NCBI GenBank assembly: GCA_030524105.1 | Contig: JAUNHE010000001.1 | Span: 124,001 to 188,000, forward strand | Direction: 5' to 3' | Length of the DNA: 64,000 bases | From: Rothia sp. (in: high G+C Gram-positive bacteria) | Lineage (GTDB): Bacteria > Actinomycetota > Actinomycetes > Actinomycetales > Micrococcaceae | Shown here: positions 47,101 through 54,057 of the stretch, in pieces | Layout of the letters: each line of letters begins with the position of its first letter | Position numbering within the stretch: position 1 is the first letter of the stretch | Made by a program: the position numbers and the translations under genes | The notes under the pieces: generated by a model | What the model was told of the DNA's origin: nothing | Databases searched by the model: none | The model's input: the letters and a program-made list of their open reading frames with translations, nothing else

Positions 47101-48942
47101 GGCTACCGGCTTTGGCAGGCCGGTAGAACCGGAGGTGAGCACCACAAAAACAGTCGAATCAGCTTCTAAGGGATCGGCCGGATCAAAAAGGGGCTGATCG
47201 CTTACTAAATCGCTGCCTCTTCCGGCCAGTAGGCCCCGGTCCGTAATAATAAGAGCCGGATTCAGCTGCGCTAAAATCTCTTGTTTACGCCCGTCGGGTA
47301 GGGCGTGGTTAATAACTAAAGTCTGTACCGGTAGTCTCATTGCCGCAAAAATCCAGCAGATGGCCGGCAGGCTCCGGGGCATATCTAACACGAGCAGCGG
47401 ATGACGCTGGCAGGACCGGTTTATAAGGAAGTCGCTTAACTGCTGGCTTTTTTCCCGCACCGCTTCATCCATCTGGGCAAAGGTTAGTTCTTGACCCAAC
47501 CCTTGGGTGTCAAGCCAGCTTAAGGCGGGACGGTCAGCAAATTTCAGGGCAGCCTGCTCCCAGAGCTGGCCTAAAAAGTCGCCGGCCGAACCCGGTGGGG
47601 GCTCCTGCTCCAAGTTTTGGGCACAGAGCTCTTGGTTAGCCTTGGTGCGAAGGTCAAGATCGGCCAGCAGGGGGTTATTAGCTTGGGCCCAGAGCTGCAA
47701 AATTTTAATAAAACCCTCCAGCAAACCGTTCACGGCTAAACGATCAACCCGCTGGTCATCAAAGTCAAGCTGCAGCTGGGCCGGCTTATGCTGACGCTGC
47801 TGCCCAGCCGGTAGGAGCACCGTGAACATGAGAGGGTAGTGGGAGGAGTCTTCCAGGTTAGTTAGCTTGATTTCTGCCCGGCTAGCATCAGCAAGAGTGC
47901 AGTGCGCCCGGCTGGGGCCGTGATCATGCTCCACAGCAAAGAGTACCTGAGCCGGGTCTTTGCTAGCCAGCGCAGTTAAAATGCCAGACAAACCCAGGTG
48001 CTGGTGCTGCTGGCTGTACTGCCAGCGACTATAGAGATCTTCTATAGCCCCATCCAGGCTGGCAGCATCCTGGCTGGGAAAGCCCGCTAAAACGGAATCC
48101 GTTAACAAACCTAGAGTGTGGGTGATGCCGGCAATTTCCGGGTTTCTTCCGTGAACGGGCACCACAAATGCGGTTCCATTCTGTCCGGTTAACCAATCAA
48201 GTGTTAGGGCAAAAGCTGCCTGCAAAACTCCGGCAAGAGACAGCGATAAATGCTGAGCTCGCTGGGTAAGATCCTTAAAAAGCTGCTCATCAAGAAGGCC
48301 TTTCTGTTGGACAAGAGAACCGGGGGAGCCAGCAAGGCGCCACCAGGGCAGGGGCTGGTCACTTAGGTGAGCCAGCTCTTTCTGCCAGAATTTTTGGGCG
48401 GCGTCCTTATCAGCTGCCTGAAGCTGCGCCAGATGCTCCTGGTAGGGGGCAGCTTGTGGAAAAGGATCCTGGGACAGGGCCAGGGCAAGATAATCAACCA
48501 GCAAACGCATGGACCAGGCGTCCATGACCGCATGATGGGCGCTTACTAGCAGAATCGTGCGTGAGGGTGAATGGAAGCTGTCCCAGCGGACGAGGGCTGG
48601 CCTGTCTAAGTGGAAGGGTTCTAGGCGACGCTGCCTGCTCACCCGGGCCCAGCCAGCCTCTAGCTGGGCATCAGCAAGACGATGAGAAGAAAAGTCTAGG
48701 TCCTCAGCGGTGAAGTCGTTAACAAACTGGACCGGCTCAAGGTCTTCATCTACCAGAAAACCAGCCCGCAGCTGTGGAGCAAATTCAAGAATCTGCTCTA
48801 GGGCACGTTTCAGCATCTCGGGTTCTAAGGCGGCAGCAATGTCAATTCTGCCCTGTCCTATATAGGAGCTGGCAAATTGGCCTTCTTGCTGTACCAAAAA
48901 AGCAGTTTGTAGAGCAGTTGTGGGCCAAACCTGGGTATTCAT
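41167..48942 (-). CDS. NRPS, C-A-T-C-T-E-C-T with two modules lacking A domains
   Basis: 2591 residues. Module 1: C domain (HHAVMDAWS, ~136, with Ala in place of the usual Gly), A domain (LTSGSTGLPK ~597, NAYGPTENTVD, YRTGDLA), carrier GGDSISAV (~985). Module 2: C domain (HHLLADGWS ~1208), carrier GADSIAAM (~1555), then an epimerization domain (HHLGVDAISW ~1736, EFESHGRL, VVGWWTKTW, VNYLGKEG). Module 3: C domain (HHLILDGWS ~2181), carrier GADSITAM (~2520), then the C-terminus. No adenylation core motifs lie between C and T in modules 2 and 3, so these carriers must be loaded in trans. My reading of the A-domain code is DADDVGAVDK, which resembles Glu/Gln-type codes but is not assigned. Confidence 0.9.
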   Translation of the reverse strand: MNTQVWPTTALQTAFLVQQEGQFASSYIGQGRIDIAAALEPEMLKRALEQILEFAPQLRAGFLVDEDLEPVQFVNDFTAEDLDFSSHRLADAQLEAGWARVSRQRRLEPFHLDRPALVRWDSFHSPSRTILLVSAHHAVMDAWSMRLLVDYLALALSQDPFPQAAPYQEHLAQLQAADKDAAQKFWQKELAHLSDQPLPWWRLAGSPGSLVQQKGLLDEQLFKDLTQRAQHLSLSLAGVLQAAFALTLDWLTGQNGTAFVVPVHGRNPEIAGITHTLGLLTDSVLAGFPSQDAASLDGAIEDLYSRWQYSQQHQHLGLSGILTALASKDPAQVLFAVEHDHGPSRAHCTLADASRAEIKLTNLEDSSHYPLMFTVLLPAGQQRQHKPAQLQLDFDDQRVDRLAVNGLLEGFIKILQLWAQANNPLLADLDLRTKANQELCAQNLEQEPPPGSAGDFLGQLWEQAALKFADRPALSWLDTQGLGQELTFAQMDEAVREKSQQLSDFLINRSCQRHPLLVLDMPRSLPAICWIFAAMRLPVQTLVINHALPDGRKQEILAQLNPALIITDRGLLAGRGSDLVSDQPLFDPADPLEADSTVFVVLTSGSTGLPKPVAISQQAMAHLASYQLKKLWQGPKKQVAHSNALHFDAHWDALLAIFAGHQVFVFAEDLLLDTAAMAAAVAEHSIDYLDLGPALWAAHLKADQLASLPPVCVAGGENFPPALWSQMRERSQLEQALVINAYGPTENTVDALAAQVAESEKPVVGRTVGATRAYILDRLLRPVALGAIGELYLAGQQLAQGYLGMPAVTASRFVAAPKHLAKAGERLYRTGDLARVGASGLVELLGRSDDQLSINGYRIEPGEVAAALLRVDGVERAHVGALEHPLGGRRLLAWIIGQRAVDEVEAELSKQLPAYMVPRTILKTDHFPVTSSGKLDSAALPQPAWSTQLEAQQNSHETSEQLAALADAAAKVLGGPVKTDLSLVAAGGDSISAVRICAGLSRRGYFLAAAQLINAPTLAAAGRLMQASRQTGKLTGAEQVNPREQADSALAKNQLLAAELEQALGPNTKASSYCRLSGSQLGIYIDALRAQEDPYRTLTVFELSSPEEISDARLKEIFADFIGAHPVLSTVFIQGQHKQPWAVQVQPQQYEHIFLAGAKLSDQDLAALDQQARTLAIENLDLNRHRLLAPVWLRQGPGRLKLYLGTHHLLADGWSNAVMANSLEQLLAHQPLSQDLGWFTYLNWLEQQDQESWRELWRQHLAQAQDVPDLLTQQQLLGSSTTVEATWSSKEKSSTLADQLKQAETTLASLAQAAWALSLAELTGSSRVCYGLTSSGRDLPLDLEQAMGSFISTRPVYLNTEQSTKNLLASIKRWIADTEYASHLGAAQIRRETGVNFCTLLVVQNYPLEEKTQSGQAQVRALSGQDRAGFPVALTVAEAKGQIKVQVELDLPQAQPAWAQQLLSTFLGHLYDLLGLDKTDLKLPQPDRQQLKTAPWLAQDKAQQLAAEQHNRGPAKAQPKGAETDSPALKAVLKACRQILETDIGADQDLFASGADSIAAMQLVGLLRQAGYQISIASIFTGRTARALAQEAQTIQEPALEPSSLADKDIYKLALPAALRWYCQHIGKTQDPFIQARLITIPAQLRQEQLAAALKTVLERHQSLRLAVTITDDQPAQLKLASPYQPLLEEKELAADKPAKAAWVKHLAGRLDPDRGRLFFAGRVQQNQLLLVAHHLGVDAISWPIIIEDLKALCQGRTLAPAQSWMAAAAAEQAAAQAYSKEVDSIKGFLTRLADQDKKPATTSVKAPDPIQLSRQDTVAQAQRTRSLLPRETSAQLIKLASSGYSMDLILAAATAAGIGRACVVEFESHGRLLKAGKHQVDWSSVVGWWTKTWQVPLPSARGKSSQEHLVQAQRRTERVKKFFDQICLTQLHTLFKADILVNYLGKEGQADQDQPWHLADSSIELEQAAQLGQSLPISHPLEVNASLVQDQLTLHWQLAPALADQTEQIIDRALAYLEDLAQQEIPPAEQHLPLDLLGLSDQGLQTALEQGADGIWPLTPAQTGIAIQSLPAQEDPYLSWTRLTLTGELSQTHLAQAITDLASQQPQLRLRLGQDDQQLYLFSHPQQQPQFKVFKEESSALAWLNQPLNLHTEIPLRWALIQAEQPGEEHQLIFYDHHLILDGWSVPVIIDRLFSHYRALIDAEQTQASRKKPQTSLIDSDYCTYLLTHPQQQQSDWYDLLPRYEGELFGSWQGAHHSLSRQLNPQAAQAARKNRSSLAEITALAWATVLAAMSGQNQLMLGTVVSGRDQNSQSSIGMFLGTIPLAFNAQTEQTQETLDLLTSCLRLGSSNPWPALTDLAQRTGKTVLFDTLIVLENYPKPSSKQLAANLVASQISGQDDTHYPFALTADIGAGQLSLDYPASALTPQDAESILLACNRVLTLLAGSKSSPAELISQAAAVLSPRARACASQLRQQQKQESETTGTAGQQYLPQLQAALAEILHTDEPDPKANFFALGADSITAMSLVSHLKKEGLTLTPADIFANPVLEQLARHIRPLAEKTGNTAQPTIQLEPVDMDALNQLIQGLDS

Positions 48943-48950
48943 TGTGGTCC

Positions 48951-51900
48951 CTATCCTTTCCCTGGGCGGTGACGGCGGGCAAGAAGCTGACGAACAGCAG
49001 CTACTTGCTGCTCATCCTGGACCAGGCTGCTGGCGGTAGCTGCCTGGGTGTGCACCTTAGCCTGCATAGAGCGGGCAATGTCTTTGAGGCGTCGATCGTT
49101 AAAGATGCTTGTGACTGAGCTCTGCCAGCCTAGGTTTGCTAGCTCGGCAACAACCCGGATAGCTAGGATGGAGTCTCCACCGAGAACAAAAAAATCATCC
49201 TGAATAGACGGGTTCTTCACTTTAAGAACCCTTTCAAAAACCTGGGCTAAAACTTTTTCTTCTTGGGTCTGTGGCGGCTCTGTCTGGCTGCTTAGCTGGG
49301 GGATCTCCAGCTGATCCAAGGCCACCTTGCCGTGTGCCGTGTAAGGAAAATTTTCAAGCGGAATCAGCAGGTGGGGCAGGAGGTGGGCCGGCAGCTCTTG
49401 GGCTAGTTCTTCTCTGAGTTGCTGGGCTGGGTACTGGCTGATAACCCAGGCTATAAGCCGGTCTGCCTCAGCTTTAACCACAGCCTGGCTGATATGGGGG
49501 TTGGCTTCTAGGGCCGCTACGATTTCTCCGGGTTCAATGCGGTAGCCTCTCACTTTAACCTGCTGGTCGGCCCGGCCCACATAGAGGAGGCCTCCTCTTG
49601 GGAGTTTACGCACTAGATCGCCGGTGCGGTACATTCGCTGGCCCGCTTTGCCCCAGGGGCAGGCAAGAAAACGTTCGGCAGTTTTAGCGGGCAGGCCCAG
49701 GTAACCTAAGGCAAGCTGGGGTCCAGAAAGATAGAGTTCACCCAGGCTACCCTCCGCTACCGGCTGTAAGGTTGGGTCCAGCACATGGGCGTCAAAGCCG
49801 GCCAGGGGCCAGCCGATAGGGGAGCCACCCCAGTAGGAAAGATACTGGTTTATTTCTTGCTCCTGCTGGCTTGTCAGTTCTTTCTTGGACAGGCCAAGAG
49901 CATTAACCGTTGTTTCGGTTGGTCCGTAGAAATTATGGCTAGCCAGTTGTCCTTGGCTTATGCTGTTCCACAGTTCGCTTGAGCAGGCTTCCCCGCCAAC
50001 TTCTATGAGGGCCAGCTCCTGGTCACCGTCCAGCAGTCCTTCATTGACCAAGGATTGCACCACTGTTGGTGTGCTGTGAATACTGTTGATTCCGTACTGG
50101 CCAATATACTGGCAGGCCGTGTGGGGATCTCGCAGGTCTTCTTCGGAAATTAGGTATAGCTGCCAGCCCCAGAGCAAGGAGCCTAAGGCATCCCAACTGG
50201 CATCAAAGGTTAGCGGTGCGCTCAGCAGGGCTTTTGCCGGTTTCTGGTGCTGCCAGAGACTTAGCCAGTGATTATGTAGATGGTTTGCCAGACTAGCCTG
50301 GCTAACCAGTACCGGTTTTGGCTGGCCGGTTGAACCGGAGGTATGAATAATGTAGGCCGGGGCGTCTTGGCTTATCTTAACCGGTTCGGCAGGGGAGCTG
50401 TCTTGCTGGTCTTGCTGGTCAGTCCAGCTGCGGATCTGATCTTGATTAATGGTTATGGGAGTCAGAGGCAGGCTGCGGTTAAGGTGGTCTCGTATACTGT
50501 TTTTTCGCGCTAGGGGCCACTTGTCATCCAGCGGTACAGCAATGCGGCCACAGCTTATGCTAGCCAGTAGCCAGCAGAGAGCATCAATACTGCGTTCCAG
50601 GTCTAAAATCAGGGCCTGACCGGCCTGGCTGTGTTTCTCTAGTAGGTTTTGAATGCTCTGGATGCGTTGAGCTAATTGGCCGTAGCTTAAGGTTTCTAAC
50701 TGTCCATTGGGTTTTTTTATGCTTAAGGCTGGCTGCTGGGAGTGCTGCCTGCAACTTTCTGCCAGCAATTGCCCTAAAAGTTTTTTAGTTTCAGGCGCCT
50801 GCCTGGCCTGGGTCCTGTGCTTGCTGTGAGCTTGCTCGGCTGCTGGGCGGAGCTTGATCCTGCCCAGGCGTCTTGTGCCGTGAGCAGGGTTGGTCAGTTC
50901 TAGCAGTGCGGTGTTAAGATCCCTGATTCTTTCTGCCACATAGGTTTGGTTCAGTCCGGTGGGGTAGGTGGCCTTCCAGCTGGATTCTTTGCCAAGGGTG
51001 GCTAAGAAGTTGAGGTCTTTAATGGGGCCTTGGTTGAGGTTAATAATTTCTGGTTGGCAGCCAGCAACCCGGGGGAGCTGGTTAAACATTTTGATATTGA
51101 GCTCGGTAGCAAAGGGCTGACTGCCGCGGGCATGGTGGCCGTGGAGGGTCAGCAATTTTTCTGCTGGGTAGCGGCTATGCTTTTTGATGTCGCTCAGACG
51201 GCTGGCAACGCTATGCAGATAGTCCGAGACGCTCATGGCCGGATCTATGCTCAGGTGCAGGGGTAGAACGTTCACGGTACTGCTGAGGGTCCGGGCAGCT
51301 AGCGAGTCCTGACGGTTCATCATGGGCAGGCCAATAGCTACCTCAGAAGCGCAGGTATTTTTAGCCAGCACAAGTCCGTAGGCGGCCAGCAGTAGATCGG
51401 CCGGTCCTAGCTGTTCTTGAGCTGCTGCCAGACTCAGTTCCCGTAAGGAGAAAGGTAATTTGGCTTGCAGGCTAGTTTTTTGCTGAATCCTTGTTTGTCT
51501 GCTCTGGGGGCTAAAGCCAGTTACTACTGTTTCTGCTGGCTCCTGACCTGCCCAGAAGTTATGATCTAGCTGGAACTGTTCTGAGCTTAGGTAGGCAGCT
51601 TCTGCCTGGAGTAGTTCACTGGGCTCAGCCCAGGGCTCTGGCCCAGTCTGACTAGGGTCTAAGGCTGCCTTGAGGTGGCCCAGAAAGGCTTTTAAGAGCA
51701 GCGTTATTCCGTAGCCATCAATCAAAATATGGTGGGTTACTAGGCTCAGAGCGCAGCCAGCCGCACCTAAATTAAAGAGTTTTATTCTGATCAAACAGTC
51801 AGAAGTAAGGTTTATAGGCCTTTGTGTATCCTCTAGGGCAAGGGCTTGTGCCTGTTCTAAGGCGGTTGGGGAGGAGGCCAGGTTGTGTCTGACAATGTGA

Positions 51901-52139
51901 GGGGACTGACCGGGGACTAAAGAGGCCTGGCCACCGGGCCCCTGGGCTAGGCGGTAGCTCAGGTAGGGGTTTTGGGCAAGAGTTTTTTCTAGGGCCTGGT
52001 AGAGAGTCTGTTCAGCTAGTTGTTGAGGAATATAAAGCAGATCTCCAACAAGGAGCTGGTAGGAATCTGGCTCCAGCAGCTGTGCTGAGAGTATACCGGC
52101 CTGGCTGGTTGTCAGCGCTAGTTCTTGCGGTTGTGGCAT
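48951..52139 (-). CDS. NRPS, C-A-T (probable starting module)
   Basis: 1062 residues. A condensation domain leads (HHILIDGYG, ~residue 139), then an A domain (HTSGSTGQPK ~600, NFYGPTETTVN, YRTGDLVR, VRGYRIEPGE) and a carrier domain (GGDSILAI ~989). As first NRPS of the operon it should begin the chain. An N-terminal C domain in a first module often attaches an acyl cap or acts on an acylated residue. By-eye specificity residues are DADHEGFVNK, which I cannot match to a known substrate. It starts 30 bp after the lipoprotein gene and ends 8 bp before the next NRPS. Confidence 0.88.
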   Translation of the reverse strand: MPQPQELALTTSQAGILSAQLLEPDSYQLLVGDLLYIPQQLAEQTLYQALEKTLAQNPYLSYRLAQGPGGQASLVPGQSPHIVRHNLASSPTALEQAQALALEDTQRPINLTSDCLIRIKLFNLGAAGCALSLVTHHILIDGYGITLLLKAFLGHLKAALDPSQTGPEPWAEPSELLQAEAAYLSSEQFQLDHNFWAGQEPAETVVTGFSPQSRQTRIQQKTSLQAKLPFSLRELSLAAAQEQLGPADLLLAAYGLVLAKNTCASEVAIGLPMMNRQDSLAARTLSSTVNVLPLHLSIDPAMSVSDYLHSVASRLSDIKKHSRYPAEKLLTLHGHHARGSQPFATELNIKMFNQLPRVAGCQPEIINLNQGPIKDLNFLATLGKESSWKATYPTGLNQTYVAERIRDLNTALLELTNPAHGTRRLGRIKLRPAAEQAHSKHRTQARQAPETKKLLGQLLAESCRQHSQQPALSIKKPNGQLETLSYGQLAQRIQSIQNLLEKHSQAGQALILDLERSIDALCWLLASISCGRIAVPLDDKWPLARKNSIRDHLNRSLPLTPITINQDQIRSWTDQQDQQDSSPAEPVKISQDAPAYIIHTSGSTGQPKPVLVSQASLANHLHNHWLSLWQHQKPAKALLSAPLTFDASWDALGSLLWGWQLYLISEEDLRDPHTACQYIGQYGINSIHSTPTVVQSLVNEGLLDGDQELALIEVGGEACSSELWNSISQGQLASHNFYGPTETTVNALGLSKKELTSQQEQEINQYLSYWGGSPIGWPLAGFDAHVLDPTLQPVAEGSLGELYLSGPQLALGYLGLPAKTAERFLACPWGKAGQRMYRTGDLVRKLPRGGLLYVGRADQQVKVRGYRIEPGEIVAALEANPHISQAVVKAEADRLIAWVISQYPAQQLREELAQELPAHLLPHLLIPLENFPYTAHGKVALDQLEIPQLSSQTEPPQTQEEKVLAQVFERVLKVKNPSIQDDFFVLGGDSILAIRVVAELANLGWQSSVTSIFNDRRLKDIARSMQAKVHTQAATASSLVQDEQQVAAVRQLLARRHRPGKG

Positions 52140-52169
52140 CCTTCTTTAGTCCCCTGGATCGTCGTGGTT

Positions 52170-53183
52170 TTAGGACAGAGATTGCAGAATCTCTTCTAAC
52201 TGGTTAAGGACCAGTAGCCCGGTTTCGTAGCGGTCTGCAAAAAAGTAGCTGACTCCGTAGGCATGCCCCTCTTTGACTGGTGCTAGTGATTGATAGGTAG
52301 GAACTTGGGCCAGCTCTTGGGCTCCTAATCCGGCTTCTCCAGCTACCGTTTTTTCGGTCAAAATAACGGTAGCGCCCTTAAGCTGGCTGAGTTCTTCGCT
52401 GGATAGATCCACCCCGTTGGTATCGCTAACTCCGGCTGCAGGCTGGGCAAGGTGGGCACCGGCATCGGTGAGGATGCCGCCAATCCAGGAGACCGGTGTA
52501 TAAACCGTTGTGGTACCTTCAAAATAGTCCAGGGCTGCAAAAGTATTTTTCTCTAGCACAGTGGCATATTTTTCTTTAATAGCGGCAGCCTTAGCCTCGT
52601 ACTTTTCCTTACTTTCCTTGGCTGCTTCTGCATCCCCCAGAATTTCGGAGATTTGCAGGGTCGCTTCTTTGGTAGAGGCGCCACCCTTGGAAAGGATAAA
52701 GACGGTGGGCGCTATTTTTGAAAGCCGCTCATACTCTTGTTTAGCTTGATCTGAGATGGTCTGCCCTTTACCGGAGCGGACAAAGCCGATCAGCAGGTCG
52801 GGGTTTTCTGCCGCAATTTTTTCGTAGTCCCAGCCGTCAGAACCTAAAATGAGGGGCAAGTCTTGTACCGCCTGGGCTTCTTCTTCTAGCAAGGAATCAA
52901 CCTTGTTAGCATCAGCAGTGGCCACCGGAGTTTTCCCGGCATGAAGAAGCGGCCCAATAGCGCCCTCAAGAGCAACAATACGCTCCGGTGAGAGGGGAAT
53001 ATCTACCGGTCCAAAGGCCGTCTCAACGGTTTTAGTTTCCTGGCTTGAAGCCTCCGAATCGGCAGAGGAGCTCTGGTGTTGATTAGCGTTTTGCCCGGCT
53101 GAGCAGCCGGTGACAAGGAGGGTGAGGCAGACCAGGAGTAGGGCCAGGAGCCGCCTTAAGCCGGTATTGGCAGATGTAGACAC
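52170..53183 (-). CDS. Iron-siderophore binding lipoprotein (FepB-like)
   Basis: A 337-residue substrate-binding lipoprotein. The signal peptide LLALLLVCLTLLVTGC ends in a lipobox (V-T-G-C), so Lgt acts on it. The mature protein has a Ser/Gln-rich linker, then the class III binding-protein fold: PERIVALEGAIGPLLHAG, GWDYEKIAAENPDLLIG, SWIGGILTDAGA and VILTEKTV. It captures the ferric siderophore for the permease pair. GTG start with AAAGGAA upstream. A stable hairpin lies in the 82-bp gap before it. Confidence 0.92.
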   Translation of the reverse strand: MSTSANTGLRRLLALLLVCLTLLVTGCSAGQNANQHQSSSADSEASSQETKTVETAFGPVDIPLSPERIVALEGAIGPLLHAGKTPVATADANKVDSLLEEEAQAVQDLPLILGSDGWDYEKIAAENPDLLIGFVRSGKGQTISDQAKQEYERLSKIAPTVFILSKGGASTKEATLQISEILGDAEAAKESKEKYEAKAAAIKEKYATVLEKNTFAALDYFEGTTTVYTPVSWIGGILTDAGAHLAQPAAGVSDTNGVDLSSEELSQLKGATVILTEKTVAGEAGLGAQELAQVPTYQSLAPVKEGHAYGVSYFFADRYETGLLVLNQLEEILQSLS

Positions 53184-53237
53184 TTACCGTTCCTTTCGTG
53201 AGAAGTAATCAATGTGGTGTGTTATGGTGCGAGTTTG

Positions 53238-53270
53238 ACTAGTTGCCGGACAGGCGTGTCAGGAACTAGT
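53238..53270 (-). repeat. Stable intercistronic hairpin inside the siderophore operon
   Basis: On the coding strand ACTAGTT-CC / GG-C-AACTAGT pair with one bulged base, closed inside by GACA/TGTC around a 4-nt loop. It begins at the stop codon of the ATPase gene (53266-53268) and is not followed by a T-run. It looks like an mRNA processing or stability element, or an attenuator, between the low-copy ATPase and the abundantly needed binding lipoprotein. Confidence 0.55.
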
Positions 53271-54057
53271 GGACAGTGGGCAGAACCAAGGGAACTGCGG
53301 TATCGGGGTGGAGAATAGTTTCGGCTTGTAAACCAAAGGCTTCTGCCAGAACCGGTTGGGTGAAGCACTGCTGGGGGTTTCCCTGCACATAAACTCCTCC
53401 CTGGTGGATGACAATAATCTTGTTGGCAAAGGCGGCTGCCAGGTTTAGATCGTGCAGGACGGCCAGGACAGTCTTACCTTCCCTGGCCAAAGATCGGCAA
53501 ATATTGAGCAGGCAGGCCTGATAGGCCAGGTCAAGAAAGGCTGTGGGTTCATCCAGCAAAATAATTTCGGTTTGCTGAGCCAGGGTCATGGCAAGCCAGA
53601 CCCGCTGGCGCTGACCACCAGAGATACTGCTTAAGAGCTGCTCATCCATCTGGTCCAGGTCCAACCGGGCCAGAGCGCCATCAACAGCACTGTGATCGGC
53701 AAGAGTCAGCGGTAAAAAGGCTCGCCGATAAGGGTCACGGCCCCGCTCTACCAGACTGCGCACCCGCACTCCTTCAGGAGCAAGCGGGTTCTGCGGTAAA
53801 AAGGCCAGCTCTCTGGCATACTGCTTTGCCGTTAAGGAGGCGGCATCCTGGCCCCCTAAATAGACCTTGCCCCGGTAGGCAAGCTGGCGGGCTAGGGCCA
53901 GGAGTAGGGTTGATTTGCCGCAACCGTTAGCCCCAATAATGGCGGTAAAGCTACCGGACTCTATCTGCAGATTAACATCGGTAAGAATAGGGTGATTCTT
54001 GCGGTAGCCTACCTGTAATTTATGAGTTGATAAGGCTATAGTCATGCGGATTAGCAT
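53266..54057 (-). CDS. Iron-siderophore ABC transporter ATPase (FepC-like)
   Basis: A 263-residue ABC ATPase: Walker A GANGCGKST, Q-loop LAFLPQNP, signature SISGGQRQRVWLAM, Walker B IILLDEPTAFLD and the H-loop VLHDLNLA. The spacing and ERGRDPYRR segment are typical of FepC/FhuC siderophore ATPases. It can start at ATG 54057 or ATG 54045 (MTIALSTHKL); both overlap the end of the hydroxylase gene, so the two are translationally coupled. Confidence 0.93.
   Translation of the reverse strand: MLIRMTIALSTHKLQVGYRKNHPILTDVNLQIESGSFTAIIGANGCGKSTLLLALARQLAYRGKVYLGGQDAASLTAKQYARELAFLPQNPLAPEGVRVRSLVERGRDPYRRAFLPLTLADHSAVDGALARLDLDQMDEQLLSSISGGQRQRVWLAMTLAQQTEIILLDEPTAFLDLAYQACLLNICRSLAREGKTVLAVLHDLNLAAAFANKIIVIHQGGVYVQGNPQQCFTQPVLAEAFGLQAETILHPDTAVPLVLPTVH

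Noticed and set aside
37159-52139. Catecholate (enterobactin-like) pathway
   Set aside because: The exporter and NRPS with TE recall EntS and EntF, but no DHB genes (entA, B, C, E) are present and the A-domain code is not serine.
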